This document shows positions 1-6,175 of a stretch of DNA of 6,175 nucleotides, in pieces. Below the pieces are notes generated by a model. It was not told the DNA's origin, made no database searches, and was given only the letters and a program-made list of their open reading frames with translations. The stretch lies in assembly GCA_002348365.1 (NCBI GenBank), contig DEBC01000039.1, positions 1-6,175 of the forward strand. Reading direction: 5' to 3'. The DNA comes from Alphaproteobacteria bacterium UBA2966 (GTDB taxonomy: Bacteria; Pseudomonadota; Alphaproteobacteria; UBA2966). The position numbers were made by a program, and so were the translations under genes. How positions within the stretch are numbered: the first letter of the stretch is position 1; each line of letters begins with the position of its first letter.

Positions 1-24
1 CTTAAGCCTGTCCTCCGCGTTCAT
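1..24 (-). CDS. Start of an unidentified gene, cut by the left edge
   Basis: Only the first eight codons are present, reading MNAEDRLK from an ATG at position 24. The start is supported by a strong Shine-Dalgarno sequence six bases upstream and by its place 38 bases after the acylphosphatase stop on the same strand, so it may be the next gene of the operon. Eight residues cannot identify a family. The opening resembles that of some RidA/YjgF-family proteins (MSxExRLKELG...), but this is a guess from memory and no function is assigned. Confidence 0.5.
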
Positions 25-30
25 CTGCCG

Positions 31-38
31 CTCCTCCC
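31..38 (-). promoter_or_regulatory. Strong ribosome binding site of the left-edge gene
   Basis: The minus strand reads GGGAGGAG here, followed by six bases (CGGCAG) and then ATG. This is the clearest Shine-Dalgarno match in the window. It decides the start of the truncated gene at the left edge and suggests that gene is translated independently of the weakly signalled genes upstream. Confidence 0.6.
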
Positions 39-62
39 GTCCAGTGTCGTGAACCCGATAGC

Positions 63-377
63 TTATCCTGTTTGGCGCGCGGAGAACCCTTCTCCCACCA
101 GAGATGATTTCACTGCTTCATCGACTTCCGACTCGATAACACAGTTCACAAGAGCGGCCGGGGGACCCTCTCCGCATGCACGGAGGATGTCATCCACATC
201 CTGTGACCGGCCTATGAAGATTGCCTCGAAGCTTCCGTCGAGCCGGTTCCGCACCCAACCGTCGAGGCCGCGACGGGACGCCTCATCGATTGTCCAGAAA
301 CGGAAGCCGACGCGCTGCACACGGCCGAGTATACGGACATGAACAGCTTTGACGTCACTGGACGGGTGTTCAGCCAC
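63..377 (-). CDS. acyP: Acylphosphatase
   Basis: Small cytoplasmic hydrolase that cleaves carboxyl-phosphate bonds of acyl phosphates such as acetyl or carbamoyl phosphate. With the GTG start at 377 it is 104 aa, close to the usual 90-100. The signature phosphate loop GRVQRVGFRFW is at residues 18-28 and the second motif GWVRN at 40-44. The catalytic pair is Arg26 and Asn44, spaced 18 apart exactly as Arg23 and Asn41 in human acylphosphatase. The C-terminus keeps a GPPAALV segment and a final GFSAR strand, so the domain is complete. No ATG is available. GTG at 377 gives an 8-base overlap with the mmdB stop but has no Shine-Dalgarno. An alternative TTG at 404 gives a 35-base overlap and has a weak GGGACGG about 6-9 bases upstream. 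Either way translation is probably coupled to mmdB. The physiological substrate is unknown. Confidence 0.9.
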   Translation of the reverse strand: MAEHPSSDVKAVHVRILGRVQRVGFRFWTIDEASRRGLDGWVRNRLDGSFEAIFIGRSQDVDDILRACGEGPPAALVNCVIESEVDEAVKSSLVGEGFSARQTG

Positions 378-1503
378 CGTAGACGGCGATGAAGAAACCG
401 GCAACGACGGCCGTCCCGATCACGCCAGCGACATTGGGACCCATGGCGTGCATGAGCAGGAAATTGTCGGGATCGGCTCGCTGTCCTTCGACCTGACTCA
501 CGCGTGCGGCCATGGGCACCGCCGAAACGCCGGCGGAGCCAATCAATGGATTGATGGGATTCTTTCGGCTCAGAAGATTCATGATCTTGGCCATGAGAAC
601 GCCCGCCGCGGTCGAGAAGCCAAAGGCAACGATACCCAACGCCAGGATTTTAAGGGTCTCGACCTGAAGGAAACGCTCTCCGGTCATGGTGATACCGACG
701 GCGGCACCGAGGAAGATGGTTACGACATTGATGATCTCGTTTTGCGCAGCCTTTGAAAGTCGTTCGACGACGCCACACTCACGAAGAAAATTCCCGAGCA
801 TCAACATGCCGATAAGTGCGGACGCTGCCGGCACCAGCAGGATGCAGAGAACTGTCACCACAAGGGCGAAAATCAGCTTCTCAATCTTCGACACCTGGCG
901 AAGCGACTGCATTCGAATCCGTCGCTCCTTTTCCGTCGTCATTAGGCGCATGATCGGCGGCTGAATCAGGGGCACAAGCGCCATGTAGCTGTACGCCGAT
1001 ACTGCAATCGGGGCCAGGAGATGAGGCGCGAGCTTGTTGGCCAGGAAAATCGACGTCGGCCCATCAGCACCACCGATGATACCGATGGCCGCGGCTTCGG
1101 GCGCCGAAAATCCCAGAAAAATGGCTCCAACGAATGTGACGAAGACGCCGAACTGAGCTGCGGCGCCCAGGATCAGCATACGCGGATTGGCGATGAGGGG
1201 TCCGAAATCCGTCAAGGCCCCGACGCCGAGGAAGATCAAGGGCGGGAAGAGCTCCAGCGTGATTCCAAGGCCGATATAGTGGAACAACCCACCGGCGGCT
1301 TCAGCCGTGGGCAAATTGACCAGTCCTTCCGTGGGCAGGTTGGCGAGAAGCGCCCCGAACCCGATGGGAACCAGCAACAGCGGTTCAAATCCCTTGAAAA
1401 CGGCGAGATAGAGCAGGCCCAGCACGACCCCCCACATCACCAGCATGCGCCAGGTGACATGGAAGAAACCGGTAAGTTGGATGAGGTCTGTAAAGTTCTC
1501 CAC
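370..1503 (-). CDS. mmdB: Sodium ion-translocating decarboxylase beta subunit (MmdB/OadB family)
   Basis: Inner-membrane subunit that decarboxylates carboxybiotin on the carrier protein and uses the energy to export Na+. The 377-aa product is very hydrophobic, with about nine membrane segments expected from the family, and is complete. The ion-site residues known from Klebsiella OadB are present at matching spacing. Asp147 in GGADGPTS corresponds to Asp203, and Tyr173 to Tyr229. Asn318, Gly322, Ser327 and Arg334 in NPLIGSAGVSAVPMAARV correspond to Asn373, Gly377, Ser382 and Arg389. A further conserved segment, MGPNVAGVIGTAV, is at 354-366. The start is a GTG six bases after the mmdC stop with no evident Shine-Dalgarno, so translation is probably coupled to mmdC. 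The N-terminus before the first membrane helix fits the family, so I keep this start over the internal Met20. Its end overlaps the acylphosphatase gene. The Na+ specificity is inferred from the conserved residues. Confidence 0.96.
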   Translation of the reverse strand: MENFTDLIQLTGFFHVTWRMLVMWGVVLGLLYLAVFKGFEPLLLVPIGFGALLANLPTEGLVNLPTAEAAGGLFHYIGLGITLELFPPLIFLGVGALTDFGPLIANPRMLILGAAAQFGVFVTFVGAIFLGFSAPEAAAIGIIGGADGPTSIFLANKLAPHLLAPIAVSAYSYMALVPLIQPPIMRLMTTEKERRIRMQSLRQVSKIEKLIFALVVTVLCILLVPAASALIGMLMLGNFLRECGVVERLSKAAQNEIINVVTIFLGAAVGITMTGERFLQVETLKILALGIVAFGFSTAAGVLMAKIMNLLSRKNPINPLIGSAGVSAVPMAARVSQVEGQRADPDNFLLMHAMGPNVAGVIGTAVVAGFFIAVYGG

Positions 1504-1509
1504 GAGACG

Positions 1510-1914
1510 TCAGGACAAGGTCAACAGGACCTGCCCCTCCTGAACGGATGCGCCGACTTGGGCCTTGACCGATTCAATGCTGCCCGCACGCGGGGCCGAT
1601 ACCGCCGTATTCATTTTCATAGCCTCGAGCGTGATCAGCTTGTCCCCTTGTTGGACCTGCTGACCCTCGGAAACGTGGATTTCAACGACAGTGCCCGAGA
1701 GTGGGCTGGCGACATCGTTGGAACCGGCGGCAACCGTCGGAGCGGCGGGTGCCGGGGTCGCTACCGGGGGCGCGATGCGCGCGGAAGCACCCCCTGAAGC
1801 AGGCAGTGCCGGTGCCGGCGTCGGAACGGGTGTCGGCGCTCCGGCCGCATCTCCTACTTCTTCGACCGCAACGTCGTAGGTCTTGTTATCAACCGTGATC
1901 TTGAATCGTCTCAT
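1510..1914 (-). CDS. mmdC: Biotin carrier (biotinyl) subunit of the decarboxylase
   Basis: Carries the covalently bound biotin that shuttles the carboxyl group from the carboxyltransferase MmdA to the membrane subunit MmdB. The 134-aa protein has three parts. A short N-terminal segment, MRRFKITVDNKTYDVAVEEV, is typical of MmdC and of the OadA C-terminus. A flexible Ala/Pro-rich linker runs from about 22 to 64 (PTPVPTPAPALPA and similar). A biotinyl/lipoyl-type domain spans about 67-134. The biotinylation motif is EAMKMN with the acceptor Lys100, 34 residues before the C-terminus as is usual. The ATG follows directly on the mmdD stop (TAAATG, no spacer) with only a weak AGG nearby, suggesting translational coupling. 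Biotin must be attached by a biotin protein ligase encoded elsewhere. Free-standing carriers of this shape also occur in glutaconyl-CoA decarboxylases, so the mmdC name rests on the operon. Confidence 0.95.
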   Translation of the reverse strand: MRRFKITVDNKTYDVAVEEVGDAAGAPTPVPTPAPALPASGGASARIAPPVATPAPAAPTVAAGSNDVASPLSGTVVEIHVSEGQQVQQGDKLITLEAMKMNTAVSAPRAGSIESVKAQVGASVQEGQVLLTLS

Positions 1915-2295
1915 TTACCTGTTCTTTCTCCGCTGCGACTTCGTCGTCACACGCGGCCAACGGTCCCAGGGCATCCGTTGCGTGCCGAAGCTGTCAAAAC
2001 GGCCTTCGAGCGTCCACCCAGCTGGTCGATGGCTCGGGGCCGAGATGTGAACGATACGGTGCGGTGTTCCCATCACTGTGGAAACGGCAGCAGAAATCGC
2101 TGCCACATGCTCAGGGGGAACACCGTCGCTGGGTCTGGCAAACGGCGTCGGCGAATCGCTGCTTTCCGCGGCCGAAGCTTTCCGTGCAAAGGAGGATCCG
2201 ATGATGGCGCAGCCCCCCCAAAGCATGGTCAGCACGCCGAGAACCGTGCCGAAGCCAGTCGCGATGACTGAGATATTGGCAATCCAATCGATCAT
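1915..2295 (-). CDS. mmdD: Small membrane-anchored decarboxylase subunit, OadG/MmdD-like
   Basis: Probable delta subunit that links the soluble carboxyltransferase and biotin carrier to the membrane beta subunit. The 126-aa protein has one hydrophobic helix at about residues 7-33 (TGFGTVLGVLTMLWGGCAII), as in OadG and MmdD. A polar, Ser/Pro-rich linker follows at about 38-60, then a conserved-looking helix PPEHVAAISAAVSTVMG at 60-76 and an HRIVHI strand. The C-terminal block WTLEGRFDSFGTQRM is at 94-108. The last 15 residues are strongly basic (KSQRRKNR). This family is poorly conserved, so the call relies on the single N-terminal helix plus the position between mmdA and mmdC, which matches the mmdADCB order. 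It starts 35 bases after the mmdA stop without a clear Shine-Dalgarno; a GGGGAAG lies about 20 bases upstream, too far for a standard site. Confidence 0.85.
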   Translation of the reverse strand: MIDWIANISVIATGFGTVLGVLTMLWGGCAIIGSSFARKASAAESSDSPTPFARPSDGVPPEHVAAISAAVSTVMGTPHRIVHISAPSHRPAGWTLEGRFDSFGTQRMPWDRWPRVTTKSQRRKNR

Positions 2296-2330
2296 GACGT
2301 ACGGATGCGACCGCTTCCCCTAGGCGCCGA

Positions 2331-3884
2331 TCACAGCGGGATGTTCCCGTGTTTTTTGGGCGGCCGTGTTTCACGCTTCGACAACAGGCTGCGCAATCCG
2401 AGTGCTACCGCCGAACGGGTAGACGAAGGTTCGATGATATCCGTGACGAATCCCTTGCTCGCCGAAAGATAAGGCGACGCAAACTGTTCCCGATATTCTG
2501 CGGCGAGTTCCGCCCGACGCTCATCAGGATTTTCTGCGTCCTGCAGCTCTCGGCGATAAAGAATGTTCACGGCGCCGTCCGCGCCCATCACGGCAATCTC
2601 AGCACTCGGCCAGGCAAACGCGAGATCAGCACCCATATCGCGGCTACACATGGCGAGATAGGCCCCGCCATATGCCTTTCGCATGAACACTGTGATCTTC
2701 GGCGAGGTCGAATTGCCATAGGCATAGAGCATCTTTGCACCATGACGGATGATGCCGCCCAGTTCCTGAGTCACACCGGGTAGAAAACCCGGGACGTCGA
2801 CCAGCGTGACAATGGGAATGTTGAAGCAATCGAGAAAATTGATGAAGCGAGCTGCCTTGTCGGACGCATCGATATCAAGCGTACCAGCCTTCACCATCGA
2901 CTGGTTGGCGATAATGCCGACAACGATCCCGCCGATCCGGGCAAAACCGATGAGGACATTGCCAGCGAAATCCGGCTGAACCTCCATGAAGGAGCCTTCA
3001 TCAACCAGACGGTCGATGACCAGATAGGCATCAATCGGCTCCTTATCAGATTCCGGAACCAGGGCGTTCATGCCCGGGTCCTCGCTGAGGGTTAAATTTT
3101 CCACAGGCTCGTGCGGCGGATCCATCACGTTGTTCGAGGGCAAATAGGAGAGCAACCGCTGCACGATGGCGATGGCATGAGCGTCGTCGTCGGCTACAAA
3201 GTGGATATTGCCGCTGATCGTCGCGTGCGCCGCCGCACTGCCGATCTCCTCCATTGTTGTGATCTGCCCTGTTGCCGCGCGAATAACGTCGGGCCCGCAA
3301 ATGAACATATTGGCATTGGACTTCGTCATGATGATGAAGTCCATGAGCGCCGGTGAATATGACGCGCCTCCCGCGCACGGACCCGCGATCACCGCGATCT
3401 GGGGAACCACACCTGACATGCGGACGTTTCTGACAAATACCTGCCCGTAACCGGCTAGCGATTCCACGCCTTCCTGAATCCGCGCACCACCGGAATCATT
3501 GAAGGCGACGACAGGCATGCCATTGGTGCCCGCATAATCCATGATGTTGCAGATCTTCTGAGAGTGGATCTTGCCCAGGGATCCTCCGGCAACAGTGAAA
3601 TCCTGGCTGTAGGACGCGACAGCGCGGCCCTCTGTAAAGCCGATGCCAGTGATCACTCCGTCCCCTGCCAGCTCCCGCTTTTCCATTCCAAAATGCCGCG
3701 TCTCGTGCCGCACATGCAGTCCAAATTCCTGGAAAGTGTCGCTGTCGAATAAGCCGACAAGCCGTTCGCGGGCCGTCATCTGCCCACGTTCGCGCCGCTG
3801 CTCAAGCTTTTCCGCGCCGCCACCGAGCAGCGCCTTCTCGCGACGGCGCACGAGGTCAGTCAGCAGTTCAGTCAGTCGAGCCAT
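2331..3884 (-). CDS. mmdA: Acyl-CoA carboxyltransferase, methylmalonyl-CoA decarboxylase alpha subunit
   Basis: Soluble crotonase-fold enzyme that transfers a carboxyl group between an acyl-CoA and carrier-bound biotin. In this operon the likely reaction is (S)-methylmalonyl-CoA to propionyl-CoA plus carboxybiotin. The 517-aa length is close to MmdA and PccB (about 510-530). It has two homologous halves. The N-half oxyanion-hole loop is GPCAGGASYSPAL (168-180) and the C-half one is KAYGGAYLAM (403-412). Other family blocks are FNDSGGARIQEGV (128-140), VDVPGFLPG (362-370) and the C-terminal KHGNIPL. Leu410 sits where PccB has the Asp422 that selects propionyl-CoA. The ATG at 3884 lacks a Shine-Dalgarno but gives the usual N-terminus, and a good -10 box lies upstream. 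It heads the mmdADCB cluster. Without a biotin carboxylase nearby, a propionyl-CoA carboxylase beta role is less likely but not excluded. Confidence 0.93.
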   Translation of the reverse strand: MARLTELLTDLVRRREKALLGGGAEKLEQRRERGQMTARERLVGLFDSDTFQEFGLHVRHETRHFGMEKRELAGDGVITGIGFTEGRAVASYSQDFTVAGGSLGKIHSQKICNIMDYAGTNGMPVVAFNDSGGARIQEGVESLAGYGQVFVRNVRMSGVVPQIAVIAGPCAGGASYSPALMDFIIMTKSNANMFICGPDVIRAATGQITTMEEIGSAAAHATISGNIHFVADDDAHAIAIVQRLLSYLPSNNVMDPPHEPVENLTLSEDPGMNALVPESDKEPIDAYLVIDRLVDEGSFMEVQPDFAGNVLIGFARIGGIVVGIIANQSMVKAGTLDIDASDKAARFINFLDCFNIPIVTLVDVPGFLPGVTQELGGIIRHGAKMLYAYGNSTSPKITVFMRKAYGGAYLAMCSRDMGADLAFAWPSAEIAVMGADGAVNILYRRELQDAENPDERRAELAAEYREQFASPYLSASKGFVTDIIEPSSTRSAVALGLRSLLSKRETRPPKKHGNIPL

Positions 3885-3939
3885 GTGCCGAGTGCATAAA
3901 AGTGGCGGGAATCAACGCGCTTCGAGCATCCGAAATAGC

Positions 3940-3967
3940 ATTATAGCGGGGTGACGGCTAGCGCAAA
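3940..3967 (-). promoter_or_regulatory. Probable sigma70-type promoter of the mmdADCB operon
   Basis: On the minus strand a perfect TATAAT (3945-3940) stands 16 bases downstream of TTTGCG (3967-3962), a weak -35 match (3 of 6 to TTGACA). It lies in the 84-base gap between the ATP12 gene and mmdA, the longest non-coding stretch in the window. Transcription would begin near 3933, giving a leader of about 50 bases before the mmdA ATG. The placement just after the ATP12 stop suggests the decarboxylase genes can be expressed separately from the upstream pair. The weak -35 box leaves room for an activator, but no operator is clear. Confidence 0.5.
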
Positions 3968-3968
3968 C

Positions 3969-4694
3969 TCAGTTACCTGCAACCGAAGTCTCGCGGCACA
4001 AATTGAGGAACCGCGTGGCTGCGATGAGTTCTTGCCGGAGATGGCCGGCTCGTTCAGTCGCTTCGATGTCCACACCCCACCGCTCTGCCTGCCACGTCTC
4101 ATCAAGCTGGCTTAACTCCCACGCAGACTCCGCGTCAATCTTGCCTGCCGACACAGCGAGCGCCAGGATCAGTGATCCCGTTGCAGTCGTAATGGAGTGA
4201 AGCGCCGCAAGCTCCATATCGTTGTGTCCGTCTACCGCAGACCGCAACGCGACGACACTATCCTCTCGTTGCTGAGCGGGCATGATGCCGCTGACAGTCA
4301 ACAACGGTGCCTTCAACGCGTCCGAAGCCCAATCGAGCATCGGCTGCCACAATTCCGCCTGACGGTCGGCAAGATCAGCCTGTTCGGAACGATAGCAGAG
4401 CAAGTCTGTTTCACCGAAGCCAGCGATTTGCGCAACGACGTCATCGCGTGCAGGCGAGACCCGGTCGATGGCCGAGACCGCAAGCCGGGTGATGGGCATA
4501 TCCTGAGGCTGCACTTCGTCACCCTGCTCGCGCCATTCGTCAGCGATGGCGCAGGCCATGGCCTGATTTGGAAGAACGACAGTACATTTCGCTGGCGTCA
4601 ACAGTGGGCGGCCATCCAGCAACACCGTCGGCAACCCGTCTACTGACCCTGTGGTGACATCCTTATAGATACGTTTGAGCGGTCGCAGCGTCAT
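3969..4694 (-). CDS. ATP12-family F1-ATPase assembly chaperone
   Basis: Homologue of mitochondrial Atp12, the chaperone that binds the F1 alpha subunit before alpha-beta assembly; in Alphaproteobacteria it is a cytoplasmic protein of about 230-260 aa. This 241-aa product is full length. Recognisable family blocks are RIYKDV (8-13), LLDGRPLLTPAK (25-36), ADEWREQG (51-58), MPITRLAVSAIDRV (66-79), ETDLLCYRSE (95-104), the central LDWA segment (120-123) and the near-diagnostic LDETWQAERWG (197-207). The start ATG overlaps the stop of the upstream AsmA gene as ATGA, so translation is probably coupled. No strong Shine-Dalgarno is visible. It gives the best taxonomic clue in the window, since the family is largely limited to Alphaproteobacteria and mitochondria. 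The link to the ion-pumping decarboxylase operon downstream is positional only. Confidence 0.95.
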   Translation of the reverse strand: MTLRPLKRIYKDVTTGSVDGLPTVLLDGRPLLTPAKCTVVLPNQAMACAIADEWREQGDEVQPQDMPITRLAVSAIDRVSPARDDVVAQIAGFGETDLLCYRSEQADLADRQAELWQPMLDWASDALKAPLLTVSGIMPAQQREDSVVALRSAVDGHNDMELAALHSITTATGSLILALAVSAGKIDAESAWELSQLDETWQAERWGVDIEATERAGHLRQELIAATRFLNLCRETSVAGN

Positions 4695-6175
4695 CTACCG
4701 AGAACCTTGTCTACAGCACCCCCAATCCCTTTCATAGCACCTCCAAGACCTTCGAGTAGCTTGCCGCCCAGTCCGTCGCGCTTGGGAGATCTGTCGGGGC
4801 TCGACCCGAAAGGTTCCTCCAGAGCGGCAACACATGGGTTTTTGTCGCCAAGGCCTGACCTGACAAATGGAATTAGGATGCCGAGTGGATTGATTGCCGT
4901 GCCCACAGCGACCTTCGCGGCATCGATTGCCAAGGATGCCTTGTTGGGTCTGAATTTGGGATCAAAGATCGTACCGCGCACATCGATCGGAAAGGCGAGA
5001 CTGACCAACGTCAATTCTTTCGGATTTGGTCGAACCGTAAAATTGAGCTGTTCCGTTTCAAGATCAACGCGCCCCTCACCTGCAATCGTTGCCCGGGTCG
5101 TATCGAGCAGCAAACCATCCGTTTCTGCAACGCCATCTCGGATATTGAAACGCGCGACAAAACAGTTTATCTCCGTGTGCTGGTTCTTTGGCCGCCACGG
5201 CAGCAGTTCCCGGGCAAGGTCTGCGACGACGAGTTCAAAGTACTTGCTGTCGATACGCCCGCTATCGGCAATTACCGAGGCGCGCCCCTGGAGGCCAGAC
5301 AAAATCTCTCTCAGTGAGTGCCCTTTTCCGTGAACATCAATCCGAACGTCAGTAGTTGCCGTCATCAAATCCGTAACATCGAACGCCGCAAGCACTTGAC
5401 CGGCATCGACTTTTTGGGCCTCGACGTCCAACAGTATGGATGGAATCTCGTCAACCAAATTGAGTTTGGAGTAGCCCTTTAATCCGGATTCGCCCACCGT
5501 CGCGCCGAGCAGATCGAGCGATATTTGCCCCGCCCTGGCGCGTAATTTCAGCGACACGTTCGTCAAATCAGCTTCCCCATAGCGAAACCGATTTACATCG
5601 ACGGCCATTTCGGCGTTCAGGCGCTGAAGCATTTCGATGGGGAGCGGAACTTCGCCAAACAATCTTTCTGAATTGGCCTGACGGCTGTCACCGACGTCCG
5701 GCGCGTCACCGCTGCCCACTGATGAAAAATGACGGAGATCGATCAATTGGGAACTCATTTGGCCGCTTAGGGTGTTTTGAGCGTCATCGAGATCGATTGA
5801 AATCTCGCCGCTGACGTCGCTGTTGCCCACGCGTGCCGAAAAATCCCGAATGGTGGCACCACGGGCATCAAACGCGATACCTCCTTTGGCCCGAAACGGA
5901 TGCGTGTCGGACAGTATCAACCCGGTTACGGCCGCCAGGTTTCTCCCCTTAACGTCCAGGTTCAGATGATGTGGAGTCTGCTCGGCCGATTGCCGCAAAA
6001 CTCCCTCGAGAGAAAATGTGTTGTCGCCGAAGCGTCCACGAAAGGTCACCCGATAGGGGGTAGCATCGTTCCATAACAAATAGAGCGGACTGCCCTGGCT
6101 CTCTATAGCCAACGCGCGACCTTCGAATTCCCCCTCGGTCGCGAATGTCAGCGGCGCATGTGTGCCACCCGGCTG
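4691..6175 (-). CDS. AsmA-family protein, C-terminal part, 5' end beyond the window
   Basis: AsmA-family proteins are large envelope proteins, usually anchored in the inner membrane by one N-terminal helix, with a long periplasmic beta-rich body linked to outer-membrane and lipid homeostasis. The frame is open from the right edge (the first in-window residues read QPGGTHAPLTF) for 494 residues, so the start and anchor lie outside. A TTG at 6112 could be mistaken for a start, but family-like sequence continues upstream of it. Counting from the edge, the conserved C-terminal region includes LQGRASVIADSGRIDS (296-310), DGLLLDTTRATIAGEG (354-369), LNFTVRPNPKEL (377-388), PIDVRGTIFDPKFRPN (396-411) and a final NPLGILIPF and NPCVAAL with Cys448. 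The last 26 residues form a Gly-rich repeat tail (LGGKLLEGLGGAMKGIGGAV...). The stop overlaps the ATP12 start. The precise role of this paralogue is unknown. Confidence 0.88.
   Translation of the reverse strand, partial: QPGGTHAPLTFATEGEFEGRALAIESQGSPLYLLWNDATPYRVTFRGRFGDNTFSLEGVLRQSAEQTPHHLNLDVKGRNLAAVTGLILSDTHPFRAKGGIAFDARGATIRDFSARVGNSDVSGEISIDLDDAQNTLSGQMSSQLIDLRHFSSVGSGDAPDVGDSRQANSERLFGEVPLPIEMLQRLNAEMAVDVNRFRYGEADLTNVSLKLRARAGQISLDLLGATVGESGLKGYSKLNLVDEIPSILLDVEAQKVDAGQVLAAFDVTDLMTATTDVRIDVHGKGHSLREILSGLQGRASVIADSGRIDSKYFELVVADLARELLPWRPKNQHTEINCFVARFNIRDGVAETDGLLLDTTRATIAGEGRVDLETEQLNFTVRPNPKELTLVSLAFPIDVRGTIFDPKFRPNKASLAIDAAKVAVGTAINPLGILIPFVRSGLGDKNPCVAALEEPFGSSPDRSPKRDGLGGKLLEGLGGAMKGIGGAVDKVLGR

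Noticed and set aside
1021..1797. A 258-codon open frame on the plus strand opposite mmdB and mmdC.
   Set aside because: It is antisense to two clear genes with family motifs. Its translation is low-complexity, rich in Gly, Arg, Asp and Gln, with no recognisable domain, as expected of a shadow frame in GC-rich DNA.
2111..2374. An 87-codon minus-strand frame overlapping mmdD and the end of mmdA.
   Set aside because: It is a different frame from both real genes and has no family resemblance. The mmdD frame shows the expected membrane helix and operon position.
3856..3875. Two TCAGTCAG direct repeats at 3856-3863 and 3868-3875.
   Set aside because: They fall inside the mmdA coding start and are explained by the repeated residues LTELLTD.
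3918..3937. Possible hairpin or terminator between the ATP12 gene and mmdA (TTCG...CGAA on the plus strand).
   Set aside because: The stem has only four pairs around a six-base loop and no T-run follows on the minus strand.
3955..3972. Possible PccR-type operator (TTTGCAAA) upstream of mmdA, which would fit control by propionyl-CoA metabolism.
   Set aside because: Only TTTGCG is present, without the second half or a repeated copy, so the match is no better than chance.
4707..5333. A 208-codon plus-strand frame opposite the AsmA gene.
   Set aside because: Its Ser/Pro/Arg-rich translation resembles no family and lies opposite the conserved AsmA C-terminal domain.
6110..6112. TTG as the start of the AsmA-family gene, giving a 473-aa protein.
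   Set aside because: The frame is open to the right edge and the 21 upstream codons look like AsmA-type beta-strand sequence. No ribosome binding site precedes the TTG, so it is an internal codon.

Overview
Every gene I can support lies on the minus strand, so transcription runs from right to left. The presence of an ATP12-family F1-ATPase chaperone, known from Alphaproteobacteria and mitochondria, together with an AsmA-family envelope protein, points to an alphaproteobacterium with fairly GC-rich DNA. The species cannot be named from this window.

Layout in order of transcription. (1) The C-terminal 494 residues of an AsmA-family protein; its reading frame stays open through the right edge. 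(2) An ATP12-family chaperone whose ATG overlaps the AsmA stop codon as ATGA, so the two are probably co-transcribed. (3) An 84-base gap containing a perfect TATAAT -10 box. (4) A compact four-gene set encoding all subunit types of a biotin-dependent, sodium-pumping acyl-CoA decarboxylase: carboxyltransferase (mmdA), small one-helix subunit (mmdD), biotin carrier (mmdC) and the membrane beta subunit (mmdB). (5) An acylphosphatase whose start lies inside the end of mmdB. (6) The first eight codons of another gene behind a strong Shine-Dalgarno sequence, cut by the left edge.

The A-D-C-B order is the one I recall for methylmalonyl-CoA decarboxylase of Propionigenium modestum. In the family model, MmdA moves the carboxyl group from (S)-methylmalonyl-CoA to biotin on MmdC, giving propionyl-CoA. 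MmdB then decarboxylates carboxybiotin and exports Na+, while MmdD holds the complex together. No biotin carboxylase is encoded here, which fits a decarboxylase better than an ATP-driven carboxylase. The substrate remains an inference from sequence resemblance.

The window is almost fully coding, and no non-coding stretch exceeds about 85 bases. I see no mobile element, CRISPR array, tRNA, rRNA or convincing terminator. I did not find a wholly new system. The most unusual point is an anaerobe-type Na+-pumping decarboxylase operon in an alphaproteobacterial setting, tightly joined to an acylphosphatase gene.
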